DNA from: Dyadobacter diqingensis
GTDB lineage: Bacteria > Bacteroidota > Bacteroidia > Cytophagales > Spirosomataceae
Direction of reading: 5' to 3'
Length of the DNA stretch: 64,000 bases
Assembly (NCBI RefSeq): GCF_024220585.1
Contig: NZ_JAMXKF010000007.1
Location: forward strand, 56,775 to 120,774
The notes below the pieces were generated by a model, which had not been told where the DNA came from, ran no database searches, and saw nothing but the letters and a program-made list of their open reading frames with translations. Below, in pieces: positions 44,053-52,730 of this stretch (positions are counted from its first letter, which is position 1; every line of letters starts with the position of its first letter). Position numbers and translations under genes: made by a program.

Positions 44053-44775
44053 ATGAAAAAGCTATCTTTTTTTGTTCTCGCCATCAGCGCTGCACTGAGT
44101 TCCTGCAACCAGGAATCGGGCTCCATTTCAGGAAGTTGGACCACCCCAATCGAAGGCCAGACACAACATCAAAGCGGATTTACACTAAAAGACGACGGAA
44201 CCGCCGCGGGCATCAACCTGGGTGATAAGCGCTTTGAAAAATGGGAAAAATTCGGAGACCGCCTTATTCTTTACGGCACCGGACAGGATGAAAATAAGGC
44301 AGTCGGTTTTACGGACACGCTCAAAATCGTATCCGTCAGCGACAGTGCATTGATCCTGAAGATTACGGGTGGAAAAGAAATAACTTATACAAAAACGATA
44401 ACACCCGACAAGCTGATCCGGGATTTTGAGCATTACGACTGCTACGCCTATGTTGCCAGAAAAGACACCGCTTTTCTGCACATCAATACTGCCAACAATA
44501 TTGTGGCAGGTGATCTTGAATACAGATTATTTGAAAAAGATTACAACAAAGGGACAGTGAGAGGCAAAATGTCGGGCGACACGTTGCTGGCCGACTATAT
44601 TTTTTCATCGGAAGGGCATGAATCTGTCAGAGAGATTGTTTTGATCAAAAAAGGGAATGATTTCATTGAAGGATTTGGCGAGGTAACGGAGACAAACGGA
44701 AAATTCAGCTTTCAGGACCGATCGAAGATTAACTTCAAAAATGGATTGACATTCAGGAAAATTAACTGCCCCTGA
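44053..44775 (+). CDS. Lipocalin-like lipoprotein
   Basis: A 240-residue lipoprotein with lipobox ALSSC (Cys18; signal MKKLSFFVLAISAALSS). The first half resembles the lipocalin-like domains common in Bacteroidota: GSISGSWTTPIEGQTQHQSG, FTLKDDGTAAGINLGDKRFE, and GDRLILYGTG. The second half (about 118-240) is a second beta-rich part (YDCYAYVARKDTAFLHINT, GTVRGKMSGDTLLADYIF). It could be two related barrels or one extended one. The ligand is unknown. It stands alone, 93 bases after ada. Confidence 0.7.
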   Translation: MKKLSFFVLAISAALSSCNQESGSISGSWTTPIEGQTQHQSGFTLKDDGTAAGINLGDKRFEKWEKFGDRLILYGTGQDENKAVGFTDTLKIVSVSDSALILKITGGKEITYTKTITPDKLIRDFEHYDCYAYVARKDTAFLHINTANNIVAGDLEYRLFEKDYNKGTVRGKMSGDTLLADYIFSSEGHESVREIVLIKKGNDFIEGFGEVTETNGKFSFQDRSKINFKNGLTFRKINCP

Positions 44776-44815
44776 GCATCGTGCAGGTATGATCTTTTCA
44801 AAAAAACAAGAAATT

Positions 44816-44823
44816 TAAATTTG
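44816..44823 (+). promoter_or_regulatory. -7 promoter box of the TIM-barrel gene
   Basis: TAAATTTG, a full match to TAnnTTTG, 8 bases before the ATG at 44832; the transcript would be almost leaderless. No good -33 element was found. Confidence 0.4.
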
Positions 44824-44831
44824 ACTCACTT

Positions 44832-45683
44832 ATGTTAAATCCAAAATTCGGAGCTTCCATATTATCCTGGATTCCACCTGTATGGACGCCGGAAGCGGGG
44901 CTGCATGCGATAAAAAAGACGGCAGAAGCAGGATTTGATATACTGGAAATTCTGCTGCCTGTTTCCATGGATTTTGACGCGGCGATCGTCAAAAAACAAC
45001 TCAGAGACCATCACATCGAAGCAGTTTGCTCCTTAAACCTGCCCAAAAGCTGCCATATTCCGTTTCATCCCCTCGAAGCAACAACGCTGATCAAAGCAGC
45101 ACTGGATAAAACCGCCGAACTGGGCGTTAACTTTCTGGGTGGTGTTTTGCATTCAGGCATCGGCGTTTTCACAGGACTGCCAAGAACCAAGGAAGAAGAA
45201 GTGATCATTTGCCAGGTGTGGACGGAAGTTGCTGCTTATGCGCAAAAACTTGGCATAAAAATAGGTGTAGAGCCTGTGAACCGATATGAAAGTTATATCT
45301 GTACGGCTGCCGGCGAAACATTGCATCTGGTAAAAAAGACAAACGCCGCGAATCTCGGTCTGCATCTGGATACCTTTCATATGAATATCGAAGAAGCGAA
45401 TTTTTATGACCCGATCGTGCAGGCTGGTGATAAACTTTTCCATGTACATATGACAGAAAGTGACCGCGGGATGCTGGGAGAAGGCAACGTACACTGGGAC
45501 GAGCTATTTAAAGGTTTGTCGGAAATTGATTATACCGGCGCACTGGTTCTTGAAAATTTCTCTTCGGAAATCAAGGAGCTGATCGGCCCTACGTCGCTCT
45601 GGCGGCCATCAAAATATAATGCCGAAGATCTGGCAAAAGGCAGCCTCGCCTTCATGAAAAAAATGGTTGAAAAATATTCCTAG
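44832..45683 (+). CDS. Sugar phosphate isomerase/epimerase-like TIM-barrel protein
   Basis: A 283-residue protein of the xylose-isomerase-like TIM-barrel family (AP endonuclease 2 superfamily), close to D-psicose/D-tagatose 3-epimerases. The metal-binding set is visible: Glu in KIGVEPVNRYESY, Asp/His in LGLHLDTFHMN, His in KLFHVHMTESDRG, and the last Glu in GALVLENF. EPVNRYE and HMTESDRGMLGEG are highly characteristic of the ketose 3-epimerase group. No signal peptide is seen, so it is cytoplasmic. The substrate is probably a ketohexose or related sugar, but many members of this family remain uncharacterised. Confidence 0.85.
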   Translation: MLNPKFGASILSWIPPVWTPEAGLHAIKKTAEAGFDILEILLPVSMDFDAAIVKKQLRDHHIEAVCSLNLPKSCHIPFHPLEATTLIKAALDKTAELGVNFLGGVLHSGIGVFTGLPRTKEEEVIICQVWTEVAAYAQKLGIKIGVEPVNRYESYICTAAGETLHLVKKTNAANLGLHLDTFHMNIEEANFYDPIVQAGDKLFHVHMTESDRGMLGEGNVHWDELFKGLSEIDYTGALVLENFSSEIKELIGPTSLWRPSKYNAEDLAKGSLAFMKKMVEKYS

Positions 45684-45702
45684 ATTGTTTTCATGAAGAC
45701 TA

Positions 45703-45766
45703 AATGCGGCGCAGTGTTTTTACAAATTTCACTCATATGATTTTTGTAAAACCATTGCTCCGCATT
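45703..45766. terminator. Large near-perfect hairpin after the TIM-barrel gene
   Basis: Outer arms AATGCGG/CCGCATT (45703-45709 with 45760-45766) and inner arms TTTTACAAA/TTTGTAAAA (45718-45726 with 45743-45751) pair, with small internal mismatches between them. It lies 20 bases after the stop codon. It lacks a T-run, so it may protect the 3' end or be a repeat element rather than terminate. Confidence 0.45.
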
Positions 45767-45951
45767 GATCTTGCTATATCATCCGTCTTATAGACATGCA
45801 TTCTTCAAGCCGATTTCCAAATCATTGCGACTCTGTGTCAAATCTTTAATCTTCCAGGCAACGAAAATATTTTAACCGTGTCTCTTTGCAATCGAAGCGA
45901 TTAACTATATCTTTCGTTTCTCATACATTCTATCAACTTAATATAAGTGAA

Positions 45952-48762
45952 ATGAAAAAATCCTTCATGATTTTGTGCATGTCTGGTATGTCGCTTGCGG
46001 CTATGTTACCGTCAATGGCACAAGACCTGCACACACAGAAAGTCCCGCTTGACCCCTCCGTTAAAACCGGTAAACTTAAAAATGGCATTACATATTATAT
46101 TAAGAAAAATGCCGAACCCAAAAACCGCGCAGAACTAAGGCTGATCGTGAAAGCGGGCTCTGTTCTTGAAACCGATGCTCAGCAAGGGCTGGCTCACTTC
46201 ATGGAACACATGAATTTTAACGGAACAACCAACTTCCCGAAAAATGAGCTGGTTAACTTCCTTCAAAAAACGGGTGTGCGTTTTGGCGCAGATCTAAACG
46301 CTTATACCGGCTTTGATGAAACCGTATATATGCTTCCGATTCCGACGGATTCGGCAGGATTGCTGGAAAAGGGGATTCAGGTTTTGGATGACTGGGCACA
46401 TGGCGCGCTATTAGACCCTTCTGAAATCGAAAAAGAAAGAGGTGTTGTTTTGGAAGAATCACGGATGGGCCGCGGTGCGCAGCAGCGTATGCGTGACAAA
46501 TATCTGAAAATGATCCTGAACAATTCACGATATGCAGACCGTTTGCCGATTGGAAAAGACAGCATCCTGAAATCTTTCAAACCGGAAACGATCAGAGCAT
46601 TTTACAAAGACTGGTACCGTCCAGATTTGATGGCGGTAGTCGCCGTGGGTGATTTTGATGTGGCGAAAGTAGAAGCGCTGATCAGCCAGAAATTTGGTAA
46701 AATACCGGTAACAGCAAATCCTAAAAAACGTACCGAATATGGCATTCCGTTGGATGGCACAACCAATGTAGCCATTGTAACCGATCCTGAATATCCTCAA
46801 AATGTCATTCAGGTTATCTACAAACAACCGAATTCGAAGGAGAAATCGTTGCAGGATGTACGTGATAACATCGCCCAGGGATTGTACAATGCCATGATGG
46901 GCCAGCGCATGCAGGAACTTACTCAAAAGGCAAATCCTCCGTTCCTATACGGTGCCAGCAATTACAGCGATTTCCTGGGGAATCTTGATTCTTACACGTC
47001 CGTGGCATTGGCTAAGGATCCGGGATCCGTTGAAACGGCACTGGTAGCCTTGCTGGAAGAAAATGCACGCGTTCAAAAATTCGGTTTCACCGCGCCTGAG
47101 CTGGACCGTGCAAAAAAGGATTTTATGAATCAGATGGAGCAGGCCTTTAAGGAAAAAGATAAGACCAAGTCGGCCAATTACGTTTCCGAATATCTGAATC
47201 ACTTTCTGCATCAGAAACCTTACATGGGTATTGAGGCGTATTATGCTTTTTTACAAAAACATATTGATGGTGTAAAACTGGAAGAGGTTAACGGTCTTGC
47301 CAAAAAGTATATCACCGACAAAAACCGCTCTGTGGTGATCATGGGCCCTGAAAAAGCGAAGGACGCGTTACCAACAGAGGCTAAAATCCGTACATTACTG
47401 ACAGAGGCGGGCAAAAATGTTACTGCCTATGTTGACGATGTGCTGGATTCTCCATTGCTTGCTACCGAGCCTAAGGCCGGGAAATTGGTCAGTGAAAAGA
47501 AAAATGAAAAGTTAGGGATTACCGAGCTCGTTTTATCAAATGGCGTAAAGGTTTTGCTTAAACCTACGGATTTCAAAAACGATGAAATTTTGATTCAGGC
47601 GACTGGGAAAGGCGGATTTTCGTTATTCCCTGGCGAGCGCGAAACCGGAATTTTCACGAGTTATATGATCCAGTCAAGTGGTGTTGGTCCTTACAATCAG
47701 ACGCAACTGCAAAAATTCCTGGCAGGCAAAACAGTAAGCGGTGGTCCATTTGTAACGGAGCTAAAAGAAGGCGTCGAAGGCAGTACCAGTCCGAAAGATC
47801 TGGAAACTACATTGCAACTTATTTACGCCTATTTTACAGAGCCACGTAAAGACAAAGAAGTGGTGAGCGGCATGCTGGCGAATCAAAAATCTTATCTGGA
47901 AAACATACGTAAAACCCTGACTCCGGATAAAGTTTATTCCGATTCATTAAATGCCGTGCTGACGAGCAATAACCCTGACCGTCGCCCGCTGACACCGGAA
48001 AGTATTGATAAGGTAAGTCTGGATCGTGCGGTTGAAATTTACAAAAACCGTTTCGCGGATGCGTCTGACTTTGTTTTCACGTTTGTAGGTGCATTCAAGG
48101 AAGATGCCATCAAGCCTTTGCTTGAAAAATATCTTGGCGGATTACCGTCCACCGACCGCGACGATACTTACAAACATCCGAATATATTCCCGCCAAAAGG
48201 CCGTATTGAAAAAACGATCTATAAGGGACTTGAACCTAAAAGCAAAGTAACCCTGATCAACAGCGGCGAATACGATTACAGCCCTGAAAACAATATTCAG
48301 ATCGAGGCATTGCAGGAAGTTTTACAGATCAAACTGATCGAAGCACTTCGTGAGGAAGAAAGTGGCGTGTATGGCGTAAGAGTGTCCCAGGATGTCGATA
48401 AATTCCCTTCGGGACATTACCGTTTCACGATCGGATTCGGCTGTGCGCCTGAAAATGTTGAAAAACTGGTAAGCCGCAGTGTGGCTGAAATGAAGAAAAT
48501 CAAAGAAAACGGAGCTGATCCTAAAGATATTGAAAAGTTTGTAGCAGAAACCAAACGTAAAACTGAGGTGGCGCTGAAAACCAATAATTTCTGGATTAAC
48601 TATATCGACGAAAATACTTTCCTTGGCGATGATCTGGACGAGATTCTGAAAGAAGATCAGCTCTTGAAATCGATCACCGTCGCGAGTACAAAAGCTGCTG
48701 CCGCCAAGTATTTTTCGGATGATAACTTCATCAAAGTAGTGCTGATGCCCGAGAAAAAATAA
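45952..48762 (+). CDS. Large M16-family zinc metallopeptidase (two-repeat form)
   Basis: A secreted or envelope peptidase of 936 residues. The ATG at 45952 gives a signal peptide (MKKSFMILCMSGMSLAAML, cleaved near MAQ); an earlier ATG at 45886 would put it too far in. The first half has the inverted zinc motif HFMEH (His82, Glu85, His86) with the downstream Glu in EIEKERGVVLEESR. The second half (about 510-936) is the homologous but inactive repeat (IEALREEESGVYGVRVS). The size and order fit PqqL-like pitrilysin peptidases, which degrade peptides in the periplasm. It is followed by REP-like hairpins and not by a partner gene. Confidence 0.92.
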   Translation: MKKSFMILCMSGMSLAAMLPSMAQDLHTQKVPLDPSVKTGKLKNGITYYIKKNAEPKNRAELRLIVKAGSVLETDAQQGLAHFMEHMNFNGTTNFPKNELVNFLQKTGVRFGADLNAYTGFDETVYMLPIPTDSAGLLEKGIQVLDDWAHGALLDPSEIEKERGVVLEESRMGRGAQQRMRDKYLKMILNNSRYADRLPIGKDSILKSFKPETIRAFYKDWYRPDLMAVVAVGDFDVAKVEALISQKFGKIPVTANPKKRTEYGIPLDGTTNVAIVTDPEYPQNVIQVIYKQPNSKEKSLQDVRDNIAQGLYNAMMGQRMQELTQKANPPFLYGASNYSDFLGNLDSYTSVALAKDPGSVETALVALLEENARVQKFGFTAPELDRAKKDFMNQMEQAFKEKDKTKSANYVSEYLNHFLHQKPYMGIEAYYAFLQKHIDGVKLEEVNGLAKKYITDKNRSVVIMGPEKAKDALPTEAKIRTLLTEAGKNVTAYVDDVLDSPLLATEPKAGKLVSEKKNEKLGITELVLSNGVKVLLKPTDFKNDEILIQATGKGGFSLFPGERETGIFTSYMIQSSGVGPYNQTQLQKFLAGKTVSGGPFVTELKEGVEGSTSPKDLETTLQLIYAYFTEPRKDKEVVSGMLANQKSYLENIRKTLTPDKVYSDSLNAVLTSNNPDRRPLTPESIDKVSLDRAVEIYKNRFADASDFVFTFVGAFKEDAIKPLLEKYLGGLPSTDRDDTYKHPNIFPPKGRIEKTIYKGLEPKSKVTLINSGEYDYSPENNIQIEALQEVLQIKLIEALREEESGVYGVRVSQDVDKFPSGHYRFTIGFGCAPENVEKLVSRSVAEMKKIKENGADPKDIEKFVAETKRKTEVALKTNNFWINYIDENTFLGDDLDEILKEDQLLKSITVASTKAAAAKYFSDDNFIKVVLMPEKK

Positions 48763-48767
48763 TGCTC

Positions 48768-48822
48768 CGGGCTAAAGCCCGACTGGCCGCGGTGACTCAT
48801 CGCCCAAGGCTAAAGCCTTGGG
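48768..48822. repeat. Two REP-like palindromes after the M16 gene
   Basis: CGGGCTAAAGCCCG at 48768-48781 and CCCAAGGCTAAAGCCTTGGG at 48803-48822, both perfect. They belong to the same family as the array further down (GGCTAAAGCC core). Confidence 0.75.
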
Positions 48823-48859
48823 TTAATCAATTGAATTCCCGGAATGGATAAACTTTTTG

Positions 48860-48890
48860 ACCCAGGGCTAAAACCCTGGGTTATTTTTTT
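48860..48890 (+). terminator. REP-like hairpin acting as terminator of the M16 gene
   Basis: ACCCAGGG/CCCTGGGT (48860-48867 with 48874-48881), loop CTAAAA, followed by TATTTTTTT at 48882-48890. The core is of REP type, and the T-run makes it a good intrinsic terminator. Confidence 0.65.
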
Positions 48891-48941
48891 GTCTGATTAG
48901 TTTGTAAATAAAATGATTTTGCTGGTATGCTTACCCATCTC

Positions 48942-49535
48942 CCCAAGTATTCAGCCCTCGGATCTGGGAAGCCTCTCTAACATCGTGCTTCGGCAAAAGT
49001 CTTCGTCCAACTCACGCCACCTCAGAAAATCCAAACTCCGCTACTAATAACCGCATTAAACCAAGGCTTTCGCCTTGTGTGCTCGAAAGCCTTTCTAATA
49101 TCCGGCTTTATTAACCCAAGGCTTTAGCCTTGGGAGCGTAGCAGCTCTCACCATACATCCGGCTTTAGCCAAAGCCCTCTTCCACCTCACCTCACTCAAG
49201 AAACTCCAAACTTGGCAAGCACCAGCACATTAACCCAAAGCTTCAGCCTTGGGAGTCCAGCATCTCTCACTGTATATCAGGCTTTAGCCAAAGTCCTCCT
49301 CCAACCGACCTCATCCCGGAAAATCTAAACTTGGCAAGCAACAGCACATTAACCCAAAGCTTCAGCCTTGGGAGCCCAGCAGCTCTCACCGTATATCAGG
49401 CTTTAGCCAAAGTCCTCCTCCAACCGACCTCACTCCGGAAACTCCAAACTCCGAAAGCGCAACCACATTAACCCAAGGCTTCAGCCTTGGGAGCTCCAAA
49501 GCCTCTCTAACATCAGGCTTTAGCCGAAGTCCTCT
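48942..49535. repeat. REP-like tandem array, period about 119 bp
   Basis: Palindromes of the form CCCAAGGCTTTAGCCTTGGG recur at 49115-49134, 49234-49253, 49353-49372 and 49472-49491, exactly 119 bases apart. Degenerate copies lie at 48942-48961 and 49060-49079, and one truncated unit (about 55 bases) follows the latter. Each unit also has GGCTTTAGCC(A/G)AAG(T/C)CCTC about 45 bases after the palindrome. The last unit runs into the 3' end of the transposase gene, which shares this sequence. This intergenic block of 757 bases (48763-49519) has no other gene. It resembles the REP elements that accompany RAYT transposases. Confidence 0.85.
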
Positions 49536-49957
49536 TCTGAATATCCTAAACTATTAACGAAGATCCTGTACTCCTCAGCGAAGGTTTGTTTTTGATGATG
49601 CGTTTGTTGGTTATCAATGTACCTTCTGACAAAATCAATTTTGTCATTGCTCACCGAAGCAGCAAAGTATTTGTCGCCCCAATACAACCTGTCTTTTGTC
49701 AAATGCGTTTTGTTCGCCCAGTAAGTGCTTTCACCTTTCAGGAACTGCATTTGTTTCGAAATCCCAAAGTCTGGATTAAGCAACATCAGTACATGAATAT
49801 GATCATCATGTCCATTGATCCTGTCAATAAAAATCCCCTTTTCCTTTGCATTGACGAGAATGTGGTTGCACAGACTCTTTAATATGACTGGTTTTAAAAC
49901 CGCTTCCCTGTTTTTTGTACCCCAAACCGCATGAATCCAGATTTTAACATATGACAT
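49520..49957 (-). CDS. IS200/REP-associated (RAYT-like) Y1 transposase
   Basis: A 145-residue single-domain tyrosine HUH nuclease of the Y1_Tnp (IS200/IS605 TnpA) family. The metal-binding HUH motif is GHDDHIHVLMLL (His53 and His55), and the catalytic Tyr is Tyr113 in VRRYIDNQQTHH. The N-terminus IWIHAVWGTKNR and C-terminus TFAEEYRIFVNSLGYSEEDF are typical. The start at 49957 (MSYVKIW) fits the family; an earlier ATG at 49981 is also possible. It has no TnpB beside it and lies against an array of palindromes, so it looks like a domesticated REP transposase that moves or maintains those repeats. All motifs are intact. Confidence 0.9.
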   Translation of the reverse strand: MSYVKIWIHAVWGTKNREAVLKPVILKSLCNHILVNAKEKGIFIDRINGHDDHIHVLMLLNPDFGISKQMQFLKGESTYWANKTHLTKDRLYWGDKYFAASVSNDKIDFVRRYIDNQQTHHQKQTFAEEYRIFVNSLGYSEEDFG

Positions 49958-50054
49958 AACTTCGGCTGTTAAATACTTCAATATCAGTTAGACTAAATAT
50001 TCCTTTCGAAGTTTCCATCACAACCCAAAATCTTTTATCCAAAAACAGCTGCGA

Positions 50055-50321
50055 TTATCTTTTGTAAATTTTCTTTAACCCGTCAATCAAAAACATAAGA
50101 TCATTCAGTCTGATTTCATACATCGTGCTCAGCATCATCCCCAGTTTACCTGCCGGAAAACCCTCCCGCTCAAACCATTCAAGGTAAGAAACCGGCAAGT
50201 CTGTTATCAGCCAGTCTTTATACTTACCGAATGGCATACGGTACAATATCAGCTCTTTTAAAATCTCGGTATTAGGTTTTGGAATCTCGTCACTCATTTT
50301 TTCTATATTTAAAGCGCTCAC
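50055..50321 (-). CDS. DUF3820-family protein
   Basis: An 88-residue protein with the DUF3820 signature YRMPFGKYKDWLITDLPVSYL, followed by WFEREGFPAGKLGMML. The family was once called a putative quorum-sensing-regulated virulence factor, but no activity is established. The start ATG (50319-50321) overlaps the stop of the nicotinate phosphoribosyltransferase gene (ATGA), so the two are translationally coupled; a later ATG at 50297 is less likely. The conserved linkage could point to a role in NAD metabolism, but this is only context. Confidence 0.82.
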   Translation of the reverse strand: MSALNIEKMSDEIPKPNTEILKELILYRMPFGKYKDWLITDLPVSYLEWFEREGFPAGKLGMMLSTMYEIRLNDLMFLIDGLKKIYKR

Positions 50322-51781
50322 TTCGCTGCTCTTAACTTCACAATCAGATCCGTTTTCAAATCAAACAGTTCTTTTTCAAGGCCAACCGGATAGGTATGCG
50401 GATTGACAAAACGTTTGATTCCCGGATGAAAATGAGCAAGTTGCTGTTCAACACGCTCCCTGGTTTCATGAATGGTTGGTAAATGATATATCAAAACACC
50501 CTTCGCAAAAACCGGCACCAGCAAGTCTTCATAAGAAATCGTTTCTGAAAACGATCTGGTTTTCGTAAAATCGTACGGGTCCACCATCGTCGATTTTCCA
50601 ATGAGTGGCGTTTCGATATTAAAAATCATATCGGAAATAAAACCTTTCGAATCCTTAAACCTGCGTACCTGCTGAATTCCCGGCGTCGAAACTTTAATTG
50701 CCTGCTCCGACAATTTCAGCTTATAATCCCACTCACCCGACTCACTTTTTATCGCCGCCAGTTTAAAAACACCGCCTAATGCCGGCTGATCAAAAGCAGT
50801 AACCAACTTCGTTCCTATTCCCCATACGTTGATTTTTGCGCCTTGAATTTTCAAGCTGTCCATGATGTATTCATCCAGATCGTTACTGGCCACAATATTT
50901 GTTTTTTCAAACCCAGCGGCATCCAGCAGCTTGCGTGCTTCGATACTCAAATAAGCAAGGTCACCCGAGTCAAGACGGATACCGCCCAACGCATATCCCC
51001 TCTCGCGAAGCTGTTTTCCGACCACAATGGCATGTTCAACACCTTGAATGGAGTCATAAGTATCCACCAGCAGCGTCACATTGTTCGGCATGTAACGTGC
51101 ATAAGTTTCAAATGCTTCGAGCTCAGTTTCAAACGACATTACCCAGCTGTGTGCATGTGTACCCTTTACAGGAATCCCGTAAAGTTTCCCTGCAAGTACA
51201 TTCGAAGTAGCGTCGAAACCGCCGATGTAAGCTGCACGACTCGCCGTCATGCCACCATCAGGTCCCTGCGCTCTTCGTAAACCAAACTCCAAAAGGGCAT
51301 CATCGTTTGCGACAAGGCGCATTCTCGCGGCTTTGGTAGCAATCAGCGATTGAAAATTGATCAGGTTCAACAGCGGCGTTTCCAGCAACTGGCACTGCAA
51401 AACCGGTCCCTGAATACGGAGCAATGGCTGATTCGGAAACACGACCGTACCTTCCGGGATAGCATCTACGCTGCATTTAAATTCCATGTTACGCAGATAA
51501 TCCAAAAATGCTGGTTCAAACAGCGCCTTCCCGTCACTGCCGGTTATCGATCCGATATATTCCAGATCTTCTTCATCAATCCGATACTCATTCAAATAAT
51601 CAATCACGCTGCTTAATCCGCAGGCAATCGTAAAGCCGCCCTGAAATGGATGTTTTCTGAAATAAAGATTGAAAACCGCCTCCTGCTCTGCCTTCCCGGA
51701 TTTCCAGTAACCATAGGCCATGGTCAGCTGATACAGATCGGTAAGAAGACTCAGGGAAGTATCATATAATCTATTAATCAT
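50318..51781 (-). CDS. pncB: Nicotinate phosphoribosyltransferase
   Basis: NAD salvage enzyme that makes nicotinate mononucleotide from nicotinate and PRPP with ATP. The 487 residues show family motifs: LTDLYQLTMAYGYWKSG at the N-terminus, FEPAFLDYLRNMEF, FGLRRAQGPDGGMTASRAAY, VKGTHAHSWVMSFETELEAF (the conserved catalytic-His region), LLVDTYDSIQGVEHAI, and GGIRLDSGDLAYLS for PRPP. The size matches the long bacterial and eukaryote-type enzyme. It is co-transcribed with the DUF3820 gene. The upstream region is about 240 bases long and divergent with a small XRE regulator. Confidence 0.95.
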   Translation of the reverse strand: MINRLYDTSLSLLTDLYQLTMAYGYWKSGKAEQEAVFNLYFRKHPFQGGFTIACGLSSVIDYLNEYRIDEEDLEYIGSITGSDGKALFEPAFLDYLRNMEFKCSVDAIPEGTVVFPNQPLLRIQGPVLQCQLLETPLLNLINFQSLIATKAARMRLVANDDALLEFGLRRAQGPDGGMTASRAAYIGGFDATSNVLAGKLYGIPVKGTHAHSWVMSFETELEAFETYARYMPNNVTLLVDTYDSIQGVEHAIVVGKQLRERGYALGGIRLDSGDLAYLSIEARKLLDAAGFEKTNIVASNDLDEYIMDSLKIQGAKINVWGIGTKLVTAFDQPALGGVFKLAAIKSESGEWDYKLKLSEQAIKVSTPGIQQVRRFKDSKGFISDMIFNIETPLIGKSTMVDPYDFTKTRSFSETISYEDLLVPVFAKGVLIYHLPTIHETRERVEQQLAHFHPGIKRFVNPHTYPVGLEKELFDLKTDLIVKLRAAK

Positions 51782-52022
51782 TTCAATTTTGTTTTGTTAA
51801 AACAGAACGACTAATTACTAAAAAATCCTGGCTTTTAAGACTAATAGAGGTCAACTTTTGAAAAGGATGGTGCGCGGTTCTGACTTTTCACCTTGTTTTC
51901 AGTCATTACTCCCTTCCATTCCCGATCAATTAACATTTTTTCAGCCCGGATAAATCTTTTCAGCAAGTAAAAACCGTATATGTTATAGTCAGGCTAACGT
52001 TAGAATTTTAACAAGGTATATC
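51782..52022. other. Divergent region between pncB and the XRE regulator
   Basis: No gene seen. It contains GTCAACTTTTGAAAAG at 51850-51865, a half copy of the dispersed hairpin found at 7227-7259. It also contains the perfect palindrome CTAACGTTAG at 51994-52003, 20 bases before the XRE regulator ATG, a possible autoregulatory site. Confidence 0.4.
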
Positions 52023-52292
52023 ATGGAAGTTGCAGTAGAAACGAAAACAAGGGCGGTAGCTGCAAATATTCGAAAGATAAGGGAATACAGAGATTATAGT
52101 CAGGAATACCTCGCTATGAAACTCGGCATTTCCCAAAACGCATATAGTAAAATAGAGCTCGCATACACTAAAATTACCCTGGAACGACTAATTCAGATCG
52201 CAGCCGTTTTGGAAGTTAATCTTATAGATCTTTTAAATTATACCGGTGAGGATCTGGTACAATTATACGAATCGGCCGTTCGCAGCAGGTAA
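52023..52292 (+). CDS. Small XRE-family HTH regulator
   Basis: An 89-residue single-domain DNA-binding protein. The HTH_3 fold is at about residues 13-67 (RAVAANIRKIREYRDYSQEY, then LGISQNAYSKIELAYTKITL), followed by VLEVNLIDLLNYTGEDLVQL. There is no sensor or ligand domain, so it is a simple repressor or activator. It is monocistronic and ends at a very strong terminator. A perfect palindrome CTAACGTTAG lies just upstream and may be its own operator. Targets are unknown; it is not beside a toxin gene. Confidence 0.88.
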   Translation: MEVAVETKTRAVAANIRKIREYRDYSQEYLAMKLGISQNAYSKIELAYTKITLERLIQIAAVLEVNLIDLLNYTGEDLVQLYESAVRSR

Positions 52293-52341
52293 CCGCTGAA
52301 TAATTTTTGATTAAAGTGAGATAAGTGGTGAGTAGTGTCAG

Positions 52342-52386
52342 AAGACAGGGTGTTTCCGAATTGGAAACTCCCTGTCTTTCTCTTTT
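52342..52386 (+). terminator. Strong terminator after the XRE regulator
   Basis: AAGACAGGG (52342-52350) with CCCTGTCTT (52370-52378), plus inner GTTTCC/GGAAAC, loop GAATT, and a pyrimidine-rich tail TCTCTTTTTC. A T-T mismatch separates the two stem parts. Confidence 0.8.
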
Positions 52387-52730
52387 TCAAACAGTTAGCA
52401 TTTCCCTTTTTCCAACCCGTTTATCATTTTCAACTTATCGGATTTCCATAACCTACACCGGTTTCAGGCCAATTCATCATAGAAATCCTACCATTTAAAC
52501 TTTTTTTCTTTCCTCGTGCAACATTCTTGCGTCTATTTGTATCTATCAAAAGCAAGCCGGTCACCTGGATTTCCGTTCATACAACATAATTACCATTTGT
52601 GTAATCTAAGGTTCTATGTTATACCAAGTACTTATCTTTGCAATGTAGTCGATACTCAGAGAACAACAGAATCTTAAAATTCCGGGAAGACTCCACCAGT
52701 ATCGCTTGAAAATATAACGATCTATTAGCC
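52387..52730. other. Upstream region of the TonB-type barrel gene
   Basis: About 340 bases without a gene. The useful element is a -7 box TATCTTTG at 52633-52640; the leader from there to the ATG would be about 85 bases. No strong second palindrome was found. Confidence 0.4.
52633..52640 (+). promoter_or_regulatory. -7 promoter box of the TonB-type barrel gene
   Basis: TATCTTTG is a full match to TAnnTTTG. The spacer to a clear -33 TTTG is not right, so the call rests on the -7 box. Confidence 0.45.

Noticed and set aside
48942..49535. CRISPR array
   Set aside because: Palindromes are 119 bases apart, whole units are repeated (not only short repeats), and there are no unique spacers of 25-40 bases and no cas genes.
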